DNA of 64,000 nucleotides from Actinomycetospora lemnae (lineage in GTDB: Bacteria; Actinomycetota; Actinomycetes; Mycobacteriales; Pseudonocardiaceae). A model generated the notes under the pieces. It saw only the letters and a list, made by a program, of their open reading frames with translations, made no database searches and had not been told where the DNA came from. Position 1 is the stretch's first letter; each line of letters starts with the position of its first letter. The DNA lies in NCBI RefSeq assembly GCF_028737315.1, contig NZ_JAQZAO010000017.1, forward strand, positions 32,497-96,496. Direction: 5' to 3'. Positions 8,637 to 19,143 of this stretch are shown in pieces. Position numbers and translations under genes: made by a program.

Positions 8637-8965
8637 GCGATGATCGTGCCCCGCGGGGCGCACCCTCGCTCGGTCCTGCTCGTCGTGACCCACGTCGTCT
8701 CGTTGCGCCGAACCGGTGGGCCCGGTCGTCCGAGTCATGCGCGTCCGGTCGACCTCCTGCGGGGGTGCGTTCGACCGCGAGACCGGTCCCACGTCGGCGA
8801 CGTCGGCGACGTCGGCGACGTCGGCGACGTCGTCGTCGCGTCGCCCCGCTGAGCCGGCCCGGGAACTCCGTTCCTCCGGCGGTCGTTGACGGTCCGTGTT
8901 CGCCGAGGGGATGATCTCGGCGCGTTCCCGGCTGATCGAGCACCGAGCGTCACGAGGAGACCCCG
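8637..8965. other. Intergenic region between CoA-transferase and AIM24 genes
   Basis: 329 bases with no convincing gene. It contains a 9-bp tandem repeat at 8792-8827 and a clear ribosome site, GAGGAGA, just before the AIM24 ATG. The promoters of both divergent genes should lie here, but I could not assign them. Confidence 0.5.
8792..8835. repeat. Tandem 9-bp repeat, four perfect units
   Basis: CGTCGGCGA is repeated four times head to tail (8792-8827), followed by a degenerate CGTCGTCGT tail. It lies in the non-coding gap upstream of the AIM24 gene. Confidence 0.85.
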
Positions 8966-9706
8966 ATGCGCAGCAACCTGTTCGCCCCGGAGAACCAGGA
9001 GCAGGAGTCCGCCCAGCCGGGCCTGCGCCTGCAGAACTCGAAGATGCTCAAGATCGAGCTCAACGGTGAGTGCCTCGCCCGGCAGGGCTCGATGGTCGCG
9101 TTCCAAGGGCAGGTGCGGTTCGAGGCCAAGGGCTCCGGCGGCATCGGCCGGTTCCTCAAGCAGCAGCTCACCGGCGAGGGCGTGCCGCTGATGAAGGTCA
9201 GCGGGCGGGGCGACGTCTTCCTCGCCGACGCGGCGGCCGACGTGCACCTCATCGACCTCGAGGGCCCGCAGGACGCCCTGTCGATCAACGGCGCGAACGT
9301 GCTCGCCTTCGAGCCGACGCTGTCCTACGACATCCAGATGGTCCAGGGCGCGGCGTCGATGTCGGGCGCGGGCATGTTCAACTGCGTGTTCAGCGGGCAG
9401 GGCCGCCTGGCGATCACGTGCAAGGGCGCCCCCGTCGTGCTCAACGTCGACCAGCCCACCTACGCCGACCCGCAGGCCGCCGTCGCGTGGTCGGCGGGAC
9501 TGCAGGTCGGCGTGCACCGCGCCGACCAGCTCGGCCTCGGCACCCTGCTCGGCCGCACCACGGGCGAGGCCTACACCATGGGCTTCCAGGGCCGCGGCTT
9601 CGTCATCGTCCAGCCCAGCGAGGAGCCGCCGGCCGGCGCGCTCGGCGGCCACGGCAGCGGCCAGCAGTCGGGCAGCGGCGGGGTGCTGGGCGGGCTGTTC
9701 AGCTAG
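8966..9706 (+). CDS. AIM24-family protein
   Basis: A 246-residue protein of the AIM24/TIGR00266 family, whose members form a compact beta-barrel trimer. Repeated short beta strands rich in Gly, as in FLADAAADVHLIDLEG and GEAYTMGFQGRGFVIVQ, fit the fold. There is no signal peptide or membrane segment. The C-terminus is a Gly/Ser/Gln tail. A GAGGAGA ribosome site lies 7 nt before the ATG. The molecular role of bacterial AIM24 proteins is poorly known. Its stop lies three bases from the stop of the convergent lysK gene. Confidence 0.85.
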   Translation: MRSNLFAPENQEQESAQPGLRLQNSKMLKIELNGECLARQGSMVAFQGQVRFEAKGSGGIGRFLKQQLTGEGVPLMKVSGRGDVFLADAAADVHLIDLEGPQDALSINGANVLAFEPTLSYDIQMVQGAASMSGAGMFNCVFSGQGRLAITCKGAPVVLNVDQPTYADPQAAVAWSAGLQVGVHRADQLGLGTLLGRTTGEAYTMGFQGRGFVIVQPSEEPPAGALGGHGSGQQSGSGGVLGGLFS

Positions 9707-9709
9707 CGG

Positions 9710-11368
9710 TCAGACCGCCAGCAGGTGGCGGACGCGCTCGGGGCCGGCGGCGAGGAGCAGCGTCGGGAGGCGCGGGCCGGTGTCGGCGCCGACCAGCAGC
9801 CGGTAGACGACCACGAAGAACCGGCGCTGGGCGGCCTTGAGCTCGTCGGTCGGCTTCACGTCCAGCGGCAGCCCGGCCTGCTTCTTCGGCACGCCGTAGA
9901 CCAGCGTCGTCAGGCCGTCGAGCGACCAGTCGTCGGTGAGGTGGTCGCGCAACATGGCGACGGCCTCGCGGTCCTGGTCGTCGAGCGAGGCGAGCAGCTC
10001 GGTGTCCGGCTCCTCGCGCAGGCGCGTGTGGGCGTCGTCGGGCATGTAGCCCTCCACCCAGTGCGCGGCGCGGTCGAGGCGAGGGCGCGCGCCGTCGACG
10101 GTCGCGCCGAGCCCGGCGAGGATGCGCTCGAGCTGGGTCGCGTCGCCCGCCGTCACGTCGATCACCGAGGCCAGCGTCCGGTACGCGACGGGCTCCGCGG
10201 TGCGCGGGAGCTCGCGCTCGGCGGTGCTCACGGCCCGCACGTGGCCCGTCGTCTCGATGCCGCCCGCGGTGCCCGCGGCGACCTTGCGCTCGAGCGCGTC
10301 CCACTCGTCGTACAGGCGGTGGATCTCCTGGTCGAACGCGACCTTGATCGCCTGGTTGGGCCGGCGGCGGGCGAACAGCCAGCGCAGCACCGGCACCTCG
10401 AGGATCTCCAGGGCGTCGCCGGGCGTGGGCACCGAGCCCCGCGAGCTGGACATCTTGGCCTGCCCGGTGATCCCGACGAAGGCGTACATCGGGCCGATCG
10501 GCTGCTCGCCGCCGAAGACCTCGTCCACGATCAGTCCGCCGACCTGGTACGACGAGCCGGGCGAGGAGTGGTCGACGCCCGACGGCTCGAAGTGCACGCC
10601 CTCGTAGGCCCAGCGCATGGGCCAGTCGACCTTCCACACGAGCTTGCCGCGGGTGAACTCGCGCAGCGCCACCGTCTCGGAGAACCCGCACGCGCAGGTG
10701 TAGGTCATCGCGGTGGTGTCGTCGTCGTACGCGGTGATCGTCGTGTCGTCGCGGCCGCAGCCCCCGCAGTAGGGCTTGAACGGGTAGTACCCACGACCCG
10801 ACGCGCCGTCCTCGTCGTCGTTCTCGGGCGCCTGGTTCTCCGGGCTGTCCTTCTTCTTCGTCCGGAACCGGCCGAGGATGGCGTCGATCCGGGCGCGCTC
10901 GCGCATGGCCAGCAGCACCTGATCGCGGTACGCGCCCGAGGTGTACTGCTCGGTCTGGCTGATGCCGCGGTACGGGACGCCGAGGTCGGCGAGCGCCGCG
11001 ATCATCGGGGCCTTGAAGTGCTCGGCCCAGTTCGCGAACGGGCTGCCCATCGGCGCCGGGACCTCCGAGAGCGGCTTGCCGATGTGCTCTTCCCAGGACG
11101 GGTCGATGCCGGCGGGCACGCGGCGGAAACGGTCGTAGTCGTCCCACGAGATGAGGTGCTCGCAGTCGTGACCGCGGCGGCGGATCTCGTCGGCGACGAG
11201 GTGCGGGGTCATGACCTCGCGCAGGTTGCCCAGGTGGATCGGCCCGGACGGGCTCAGGCCCGACGCGCACACGATGGGTTGTCCCGGGCTGCGTCGCGCG
11301 GCGGCCTCGATCACCTCGTCGGCCATCCGCGACACCCAGTCCGGCTCCGGCCCCGACTCCTGCGCCAC
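9710..11368 (-). CDS. lysK: Class I lysyl-tRNA synthetase
   Basis: A 552-residue synthetase charging tRNA(Lys), of the class I (archaeal) fold rather than the common class II LysS. The HIGH-equivalent is HLGN in SGLSPSGPIHLGN, and the KMSKS-equivalent is KMSSSRG. A metal-binding insertion has YCGGCG followed by CACG cysteine pairs. A Glu/Asp-rich loop (ENDDEDG) interrupts the zinc-bearing region. GTG 11368 is chosen because homology begins there and an AAGGGGA ribosome site precedes it. It is 47 nt downstream of the FAH-family gene, on the same strand. Confidence 0.95.
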   Translation of the reverse strand: MAQESGPEPDWVSRMADEVIEAAARRSPGQPIVCASGLSPSGPIHLGNLREVMTPHLVADEIRRRGHDCEHLISWDDYDRFRRVPAGIDPSWEEHIGKPLSEVPAPMGSPFANWAEHFKAPMIAALADLGVPYRGISQTEQYTSGAYRDQVLLAMRERARIDAILGRFRTKKKDSPENQAPENDDEDGASGRGYYPFKPYCGGCGRDDTTITAYDDDTTAMTYTCACGFSETVALREFTRGKLVWKVDWPMRWAYEGVHFEPSGVDHSSPGSSYQVGGLIVDEVFGGEQPIGPMYAFVGITGQAKMSSSRGSVPTPGDALEILEVPVLRWLFARRRPNQAIKVAFDQEIHRLYDEWDALERKVAAGTAGGIETTGHVRAVSTAERELPRTAEPVAYRTLASVIDVTAGDATQLERILAGLGATVDGARPRLDRAAHWVEGYMPDDAHTRLREEPDTELLASLDDQDREAVAMLRDHLTDDWSLDGLTTLVYGVPKKQAGLPLDVKPTDELKAAQRRFFVVVYRLLVGADTGPRLPTLLLAAGPERVRHLLAV

Positions 11369-11383
11369 CTGCGCGTTCCCCTT

Positions 11384-11406
11384 CCCTGGATCGGTCCCGT
11401 CCAGGG
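11384..11406 (-). promoter_or_regulatory. Hairpin abutting the lysK ribosome site
   Basis: A perfect 7-bp inverted repeat, CCCTGGA/TCCAGGG with a 9-nt loop. On the minus strand it ends directly before the AAGGGGA ribosome site of lysK. It could terminate the upstream transcript or modulate translation; no U-tract follows. Confidence 0.4.
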
Positions 11407-11415
11407 TACGGGGCC

Positions 11416-12207
11416 CTAGCGGGCCTGGACCGGGTTGGTCAGCGTGCCGATGCCCTCGACCGTCACGCTCACCTGCTGGCCCGCGCTCATCGGCCCGACG
11501 CCGGCCGGGGTGCCGGTGAGGATGACGTCGCCGGGCAGCAGCGTCATGACCCGAGAGATGTAGGCGATGAGCTCCTCGACGGGGTGGAGCAGCAGGTGGG
11601 TGCGCGACTCCTGGCGGACCTCGCCGTCGAGCTCGGTGCGGATCGCGAGGTCGCCCGGGTCGATCGTCGTCTCGATCCACGGCCCGAGCGGGCAGAACGA
11701 GTCGTAGCCCTTCGCGCGGGTCCACTGCCCGTCGGCCTGCTGCAGGTCGCGGGCGGTGACGTCGTTGGCGACGGTGTAGCCCAGCACGACGTCGCGGGCG
11801 CGGGCCTCGGGCACGTCGCGGCACGGCATGCCGATGACGACGGCGAGCTCGCCCTCGTAGTCGACGCGCTGCGAGTCCGGCGGCATCTGGATCGGCAGCC
11901 CCGGGCCGATGACGGTGGTCGAGGGCTTCATGAAGATCAGCGGCGCGGGCGGGGTCTCGCCGCCCATCTCGCTGACGTGGTCGGCGTAGTTCTTGCCGAT
12001 GCAGACGACCTTGGTCGGCAGGATCGGCGCGAGCAGCCGGACGTCGGCGAGCGGCCAGGTGCGCCCGGTGAAGGTGGGGTCGCCGAAGGGGTGCTCGGCG
12101 ATCTCCGCGCACACGTCGCCGGCCTCGGGCTCACCACCGGCCGTGGTCGGCGACTGCAGGGCCGCGAAGGAGACACCGTCGGCGTGGGCGATCCGGGCGA
12201 GGCGCAC
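11416..12207 (-). CDS. Fumarylacetoacetate hydrolase-family protein
   Basis: A 263-residue FAH-fold enzyme. The block VCIGKNYADHVSEMGG, the acidic metal ligands in DYEGELAVVIG, and the late VILTGTPAGVG block are diagnostic. Members hydrolyse or decarboxylate acylpyruvates and oxaloacetate-type substrates; this length and motif set suits acylpyruvase/2-hydroxyhepta-2,4-diene-1,7-dioate isomerase relatives. It matches the position of Rv2993c beside leuB in mycobacteria. It lies 84 nt downstream of leuB on the same strand and may be co-transcribed. Confidence 0.9.
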   Translation of the reverse strand: MRLARIAHADGVSFAALQSPTTAGGEPEAGDVCAEIAEHPFGDPTFTGRTWPLADVRLLAPILPTKVVCIGKNYADHVSEMGGETPPAPLIFMKPSTTVIGPGLPIQMPPDSQRVDYEGELAVVIGMPCRDVPEARARDVVLGYTVANDVTARDLQQADGQWTRAKGYDSFCPLGPWIETTIDPGDLAIRTELDGEVRQESRTHLLLHPVEELIAYISRVMTLLPGDVILTGTPAGVGPMSAGQQVSVTVEGIGTLTNPVQAR

Positions 12208-12291
12208 GGCCGCGGACCCTATCCCCCGACGGCGCTCAGGGCGCGCCCGCGGCCACCGGCTCCTCCCCCTCGGGCGCTCGGGCCCGGGACG

Positions 12292-13338
12292 CTAGGCGGG
12301 GGTCCGGGTGCCCGCAGCCGAGGAGACGAGGGCGGCGAGGCGGTCGCCGACCGCGTGGGTACCGCCGGGGTTGGCGTGGTCGCGGGTGGCGAGGTCGAAC
12401 GCCACGGCCGCCTCGACGCGGCGCGCGAGCTCGGGCTCGCCGAGGTGGTCGAGCAGCAGCGCCACCGAGAGGATCGCCGCGGTGGGGTCGGCGATGCCCT
12501 TGCCCGCGATGTCGGGCGCCGAGCCGTGGACCGGCTCGAACATGCTCGGGTTGGCCCGTGACACATCGAGGTTGCCCGACGCCGCGAGCCCGATGCCCCC
12601 GGTGACGGCCGCCGCGAGGTCGGTGAGGATGTCGCCGAACAGGTTGTCGGTGACGATCACGTCGTAGCGCGACGGGTCGGTGACCAGGTGGATCGTCGTC
12701 GAATCGACGTGCTGGTAGTCGACCGAGACGTCCGGGTGCTCGAGCGAGACCTCCTCGACCACCCGCGACCACAGCGACCCGGCGTGGGTCAGCACGTTGG
12801 TCTTGTGCACCAGCGTCAGCTTGCGGCGCGGGCGGGCGGCCGCGCGGGCGAACGCGTCGCGCACGACCCGCTCGACGCCGAACGCGGTGTTCACGCTGAC
12901 CTCAGTGGCGATCTCCTGCGGCGTGTCCTTGCGCAGCAGGCCCCCGGTGCCGGCGTACGGCCCCTCGGTGCCCTCGCGGACGACGACCAGGTCGATCTCG
13001 GCGTTGCCGGCCAGCGGCCCGCGCACGCCCGGGTAGAGCCGGGCGGGGCGCAGGTTGACGTGGTGGTCGAGCTCGAAGCGCAGGCGCAGCAGCAGCCCGC
13101 GCTCGAGGATGCCGCTGGGCACCGACGGGTCGCCGACCGCGCCGAGCAGGATCGCGTCGTGCTCGCGCAGCTCCGAGAGGACGGACTCCGGCAGCAGCTC
13201 CCCGGTGGAGTGCCACCGCGCGGCACCGAGGTCGTACTGGGTCGTCTCGACCGACGGGGCGACCTCGTCGAGCACCTTGAGCGCTTCGCCGATGACCTCG
13301 GGTCCGATGCCGTCGCCGGGCACCACCGCGAGTCGCAT
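12292..13338 (-). CDS. leuB: 3-isopropylmalate dehydrogenase
   Basis: A 348-residue enzyme oxidising and decarboxylating 3-isopropylmalate in leucine synthesis. It opens with [11 protein letters not shown] and has the metal and substrate residues of the decarboxylating dehydrogenase family ([14 protein letters not shown]) and the NAD-binding [17 protein letters not shown] 13338 is preferred over upstream GTG/TTG codons because GGAGG lies 9 nt before it. A strong hairpin (13357-13395) precedes the ribosome site. It is downstream of serA on the same strand. Confidence 0.97.
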   Translation of the reverse strand: MRLAVVPGDGIGPEVIGEALKVLDEVAPSVETTQYDLGAARWHSTGELLPESVLSELREHDAILLGAVGDPSVPSGILERGLLLRLRFELDHHVNLRPARLYPGVRGPLAGNAEIDLVVVREGTEGPYAGTGGLLRKDTPQEIATEVSVNTAFGVERVVRDAFARAAARPRRKLTLVHKTNVLTHAGSLWSRVVEEVSLEHPDVSVDYQHVDSTTIHLVTDPSRYDVIVTDNLFGDILTDLAAAVTGGIGLAASGNLDVSRANPSMFEPVHGSAPDIAGKGIADPTAAILSVALLLDHLGEPELARRVEAAVAFDLATRDHANPGGTHAVGDRLAALVSSAAGTRTPA

Positions 13339-13356
13339 CCGCACCAACCTCCACGA

Positions 13357-13395
13357 GCGGGTCGCCCCGCGACGGGGTGACCGGGGCCGACCCGC
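13357..13395 (-). promoter_or_regulatory. Long GC hairpin upstream of leuB
   Basis: Arms GCGGGTCGCCCC and GGGGCCGACCCGC pair over twelve bases with one bulge. The hairpin lies just before the leuB ribosome site. There is no U-tract, so it is not a classic terminator. It might be an RNA control element or a read-through barrier after serA. Confidence 0.4.
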
Positions 13396-13500
13396 GGAGA
13401 CTACTAGGCGTGTCGGTCGATCACGGAACCGGATCGCCGAATCGTAGGAATCCGGCCTCGGTCGGGGTTGCTGCGCCCGGCGGAGTTTGGCGACGCGACC

Positions 13501-13539
13501 GCTCCCCCGCCGGGAGCAACGTGATCACCCGAGTGATCA
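13501..13539 (-). terminator. Tandem hairpins at the serA stop
   Basis: Two perfect stem-loops follow each other: TGATCAC/GTGATCA with a CCGA loop overlapping the serA stop, then GCTCCC/GGGAGC with a 5-nt loop. No T-run follows. This is a plausible transcript end or stabiliser for serA. Confidence 0.45.
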
Positions 13540-15132
13540 GCCGAAGCTGATCAGCCGCGTCGTCCGCGCCTCGAGGGTCGTGCCGATCGGCTCCAGCACC
13601 TCGGGGGACACGGCCCGGTCGACGCGCAGCAGCATGATCGACGACGACCGGTCGCGCACCTGGGAGAGCTGGGCGGCCTCGATGTTGATGTCCGACTCGC
13701 CGAGCTTGGTGCCGACGGTGCCCATCGCGCCCGGGCGGTCGGAGTACTCGAACAGCAGGACGTGGCCCTCGGCGCGCAGGTCGAAGCTGCGGCCGTTGAT
13801 CTCCACGAGCTTCTCGACGAGGTCCTCGCCGGTGAGCGTGCCGGACACGGTGACGGCCTCGCCGTCGTCGCGCACGGCCCGCAGGGTCACCATGCTGCGG
13901 TGGTTGGGGCTCTCGGTGGCCGTCTCGATGGTGACGCTGACGCCCCGCTCCTCGGCCAGCGCCGGGGCGTTGACGAAGGTGACGGGCTCGTCGACGACCT
14001 CGCCGAACACCCCGCGCAGCGCCGCGAGCGAGAGCACCGAGACGTCCTCGTGGGCGAGCTCGCCGCGCACCAGCACCTGCAGCTCGCCCGGCGCGCCGAC
14101 GAGGTCGGAGAGCAGGGTGCCGAGCTTCTGGGTGATGCCGAGCCACGGCCGGACCTCCTCGCCGACCGCGCCGCCCGAGACGTTGACGGCGTCGGGCACG
14201 AAGTCCCCGCGCAGCCCGGCGAGCACGGAGTGGGCGACGTCGGTGCCCGCGCGGTCCTGGGCCTCGGTGGTCGACGCGCCGAGGTGCGGGGTCACGGTGA
14301 CCTGCGGCAGCTCGAACAGCGGCGACGAGGTCGTCGGCTCGGTGACGTAGACGTCGATGCCGGCGCCGGCGACGTGGCCGGAGCGCACGGCCTCGGCCAG
14401 CGCGTCCTCGTCGACCAGGCCGCCGCGCGCGGCGTTGACGATGATGACGCCGCGCTTGGTCTTCGCCAGCGCCTCCTTGCCGATGAGGCCCTGCGTCTCG
14501 GGCGTCTTCGGCAGGTGGATCGTCATCATGTCGGCGCGGGCGAGCAGCTCGTCGAGCTCGACGAGCTCGATGCCGAGCTGGGTGGCGCGGGACTGCGGCA
14601 GGTACGGGTCGTAGGCGATGACGTGCGTGCCGAACGAGGCGATGCGCGACGCGAACAGCTGCCCGATCTTGCCCAGGCCGATGACGCCGACCGTCTTGCC
14701 CTGGATCTCGACACCGGAGAGCTTGCTGCGCTCCCACTTGCCGGCCCGCAGGCTCGCGTCGGCCTGCGGGATGTGGCGCGCGGTGGCCAGCAGCAGCGCG
14801 ATCGCGTGCTCGGCGGCGGAGACGATGTTGGACGTCGGCGCGTTGACGACCATGACGCCGTGGGACGTGGCCGCGGGCACCTCGACGTTGTCGAGCCCGA
14901 CGCCGGCGCGCCCCACGATCTTCAGCTGCTTCGCGGCGTCGAAGACCTCGGCGTCGACCTGCGTCGCCGACCGCACGAGCAGCGCGTCGGCGTCGGCCAC
15001 GGCCTCGAGCAGGGCCGCCCGGTCGGTGCCGTCGACGGAGCGGATCTCGACCTCGTCGCCGAACACCTCCAACGTCGACGGCGCGAGCTTCTCGGCCATC
15101 AGGACGACGGGCTTGCTGGCGGCGGTGGTCAC
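13537..15132 (-). CDS. serA: D-3-phosphoglycerate dehydrogenase
   Basis: A 531-residue enzyme for the first step of serine synthesis. The substrate domain leads to the NAD-binding GLGKIG motif. The catalytic Arg is in NAARGGLVDE, a Glu follows, and the His is in PHLGAS. After residue 320 comes the intervening (ASB) domain, and the C-terminus is an ACT domain (VLLFEYSDRPGAMGTVG). This is the long actinobacterial type with serine feedback. GTG 15132 is chosen because GGGGAGCG lies 10 nt upstream. It lies between ilvC and leuB. Confidence 0.97.
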   Translation of the reverse strand: MTTAASKPVVLMAEKLAPSTLEVFGDEVEIRSVDGTDRAALLEAVADADALLVRSATQVDAEVFDAAKQLKIVGRAGVGLDNVEVPAATSHGVMVVNAPTSNIVSAAEHAIALLLATARHIPQADASLRAGKWERSKLSGVEIQGKTVGVIGLGKIGQLFASRIASFGTHVIAYDPYLPQSRATQLGIELVELDELLARADMMTIHLPKTPETQGLIGKEALAKTKRGVIIVNAARGGLVDEDALAEAVRSGHVAGAGIDVYVTEPTTSSPLFELPQVTVTPHLGASTTEAQDRAGTDVAHSVLAGLRGDFVPDAVNVSGGAVGEEVRPWLGITQKLGTLLSDLVGAPGELQVLVRGELAHEDVSVLSLAALRGVFGEVVDEPVTFVNAPALAEERGVSVTIETATESPNHRSMVTLRAVRDDGEAVTVSGTLTGEDLVEKLVEINGRSFDLRAEGHVLLFEYSDRPGAMGTVGTKLGESDINIEAAQLSQVRDRSSSIMLLRVDRAVSPEVLEPIGTTLEARTTRLISFG

Positions 15133-15297
15133 GATGGTTTCGCTCCCCGGGGGTCGGCGGCTGGGTCGGGCACGCCGACGACCGTTGCACCTGCCCGATG
15201 ACGCACGCCGACGTGCTCGCGGGTCACTCTCCCGCACTCACGGGGACCATACCGACCGCTCGTGAACCGGTTCACAGGCCGGGCCGAGGGGCGCGAC

Positions 15298-15354
15298 CCG
15301 GAGCGAACGGGGACTTCGCGCGCGTAGAAGCGGCGAGATACCCGTTCGCTCCGG
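15298..15354 (-). repeat. Hairpin-forming repeat downstream of ilvC (copy 1)
   Basis: A 14-bp perfect inverted repeat, CCGGAGCGAACGGG and its complement, encloses a 29-nt loop. The loop has the segment ACTTCGCGCGCGTAGAAGC, which recurs at 55136-55161 downstream of mnmA. It begins 12 nt after the ilvC stop in transcription direction, so it may act as the ilvC transcript terminator while also being a dispersed repeat. Confidence 0.75.
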
Positions 15355-15366
15355 ACTCGGCGAGCC

Positions 15367-16953
<1,587 letters not shown>

Positions 16954-16957
<4 letters not shown>

Positions 16958-18963
16958 CGGACCGGCTCCTCGTCGATGGTCCGGCTCCGCTGCGCTGCGC
17001 GTCCTTCGCCGTCGACGGGACGGTCGGCCCGCGAGACCTCCTCGGCCTGCACGGCCTCGGGGTCGTCGAACAGCGGGCGGATGTCCCGCGCGGCCATGAT
17101 CTGGTCGTTGCCGGTGCCGGCGGCGACCATCGGCCACACCTGCGCGTCCGCACCGACGGTGAAGTCGATGACGACGGGCCGGTCGGTGATCGCCATGGCC
17201 TGGTTGATGACGCGGTCGACGTCGTCCTTCGACTCGCAGCGCAGCCCCTCGCAGCCGAGCGCCTGCGCGAGCAGGACGAAGTCGGGCACGCGGTGCTTGT
17301 GCGTGCCGAGCTCGGTGTTCGAGTAGCGCTCGTCGTAGAACAGGGTCTGCCACTGGCGGACCATGCCGAGATTGCCGTTGTTGATGACCGCGACCTTGAT
17401 CGGGATGCCCTCGATCGCGCAGGTGGCGAGCTCCTGGTTGGTCATCTGGAAGCAGCCGTCGCCGTCGATGCACCACACGGTGGTGTCGGGGCAGCCGACC
17501 TTCGCGCCCATGGCCGCCGGCACCCCGTAGCCCATGGTCCCGGCGCCGCCGGAGTTGAGCCAGGTGCGGGGCTTCTCGTAGGCGATGAACTGCGCGGCCC
17601 ACATCTGGTGCTGGCCCACGCCCGCCGCGTAGATCGCGTCGGGGCCGGCGATGGCACCGATCCGCTCGATGACGTACTCGGGCGAGAGGGTGCCGTCGGC
17701 CGGGTCGTCGTAGCCGAGCGGGAACGTCTGCCGCCAGCTCTCGAGCTGCTCCCACCACCCGCGCAGCTGCTCGTGCCGGGTGTCGCGGTCGACCGCGGAG
17801 CTGCGCAGCGCGGCGGTCAGCTCGGTGACGACCTCGCGGGCGTCGCCGACGATCGGGACGTCCGCGGGGCGGTTCTTGCCGATCTCGGCCGGGTCGATGT
17901 CCGCGTGGATCACCTTCGCGCCCGGGGCGAACGTCGACAGGTCGCCGGTGACGCGGTCGTCGAAGCGGGCCCCGAGGGCGATGAGCAGGTCGGCCTTCTG
18001 CATCGCCGCCACGGCGGCGACGGTGCCGTGCATGCCCGGCATCCCCAGGTTCTGGCGGTGGCCGTCGGGGAAGGCGCCGCGGGCCATGAGGGTGGTGACC
18101 ACGGGCGCGCCGGTCTCGTCGGCGAGGTCGAGGAGCTCGGTGGAGGCCTCGGCCTTGATCACACCGCCGCCGACGTAGAGGACGGGACGACGCGCCTCGC
18201 CGATCAGGCGGGCGGCCTCCCGGATCTGCTTGCTGTGCGGCCGGGTGGTCGGCCGGTAGCCGGGCAGCCGGGTCTCGACCGGCCAGCTGAAGGTGGTCTG
18301 CGCCTGCAGGACGTCCTTGGGCAGGTCGACCAGGACCGGGCCGGGACGCCCGGTGGCGGCGATGTGGAACGCCTCGGCGATCGCGCGCGGGATGTCCGCG
18401 GGGTCGGTCACCAGCATGTTGTGCTTGGTGATCGGCATCGTGATGCCGCAGATGTCGGCTTCCTGGAACGCGTCGGTCCCGATGAGCTTGCGGCCCACCT
18501 GCCCGGTGATCGCGACGAGCGGCACCGAGTCGAGCATCGCGTCCGCGAGCGGGGTGACGAGGTTCGTCGCGCCCGGCCCCGAGGTCGCGATGCAGACGCC
18601 CACCCGGCCCGTCGCCTGGGCGTAGCCGGTGGCGGCGTGGCCCGCGCCCTGCTCGTGGCGCACGAGGATGTGGCGCACGAGCCGCGAGTCGAACAGCGGG
18701 TCGTAGGCGGGGAGGATCGCCCCGCCCGGGATGCCGAAGACCACGTCGCACCCGACGGCCTCGAGCGAGCGGACGAGCGACTGCGCGCCGGTCGCGGGCT
18801 CGGGGTCGACGCGGGTGGGACGCGGGGCGTCCGGCGCGACGGGGGTCTGCAGCACGGTGTCCTGCTGCTCGGTCGGGGCGCCGGCACGCGGTGCGGGTCG
18901 CCGCGTGCCGTTCGCCGCCGGCCCCGGGGTGCCGGGGGCCGCGGTCGGTCTGGCTTGGGTCAT
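16954..18963 (-). CDS. ilvB: Acetolactate synthase, catalytic large subunit
   Basis: A 669-residue ThDP enzyme joining pyruvate with pyruvate or 2-oxobutyrate. The catalytic Glu is in [10 protein letters not shown]. The FAD domain is central, and the ThDP-Mg motif runs from GDGCFQM to NNGNLGMV. About 55 N-terminal residues are a Pro/Ala/Arg-rich extension before homology begins. The last 25 residues ([16 protein letters not shown] at the end) lie beyond the usual catalytic core. They are encoded by a copy of the dispersed repeat read in another frame from the other copies. Expression is probably attenuated; see the leader features at 19016-19173. Confidence 0.96.
16971..17004 (-). repeat. Dispersed short repeat, copy B (3' end of ilvB)
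   Basis: Minus-strand core GCAGCGCAGCGGAGC, then CGGACCATCG. It encodes the AAQRSRTID stretch of the IlvB tail, a different frame from copies A, C and E. Confidence 0.8.
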
Positions 18964-19015
18964 CGGGTGTCTGCCTCGGGAGGGTCGCCGGGTGCGTCAC
19001 GGGGGGCCGGACATG

Positions 19016-19048
19016 AAAAAGCCCCCACCGCCTCGAGGCGGAGAGGGC
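19016..19048 (-). terminator. Rho-independent attenuator in the ilvB leader
   Basis: On the minus strand the arms GCCCTCTCCGCC and GGCGGTGGGGGC pair around a TCGA loop (ten pairs plus a wobble, one mismatch). TTTTT follows at once. It lies 53 nt before the ilvB ATG and 41 nt after the stop of the leader peptide. This is the layout of a transcription attenuator. Confidence 0.85.
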
Positions 19049-19049
19049 A

Positions 19050-19105
19050 GGCGCGTCAGCAGGTTCTCGCGGCGGGCTCGTCGGCCCGTCAGGCGCTGAC
19101 GCGCC
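19050..19105 (-). promoter_or_regulatory. ilvB leader inverted repeat (pause/antiterminator arms)
   Basis: GGCGCGTCAGC at 19050-19060 is perfectly complementary to 19095-19105, which lies in the last codons of the leader peptide. The lower arm abuts the 5' arm of the terminator, so pairing depends on where a ribosome sits. A small CGGGC/GCCCG hairpin lies between the arms. Confidence 0.7.
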
Positions 19106-19136
19106 CCGGGAGTACGAGAATTCGCCGCTGGATCAC
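19089..19136 (-). CDS. ilvBNC leader peptide (15 aa)
   Basis: GTG begins a 15-residue frame, MIQRRILVLPGRVSA, ending in TGA. Six of the 15 residues are Ile, Leu or Val, three of them in the run ILVL. Its last codons form one arm of the leader inverted repeat, and an attenuator hairpin follows. Stalling at Ile/Leu/Val codons when those charged tRNAs are scarce would change folding and allow read-through into ilvB. A promoter is placed so that transcription starts at about the GTG, so translation may be leaderless. Leader-peptide attenuation of ilvBN is known in Corynebacterium; this exact leader is read here from sequence. Confidence 0.8.
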   Translation of the reverse strand: MIQRRILVLPGRVSA

Positions 19137-19143
19137 GACCGCG

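Noticed and set aside
8792..8835. CRISPR array
   Set aside because: The repeats are 9 bp and contiguous with no spacers, and there are no cas genes.
6145..8943. A 932-aa fusion protein on the minus strand
   Set aside because: The N-terminal half is Arg/Gly-rich shadow of the CoA-transferase; only the MHS transporter from 7434 is supported.
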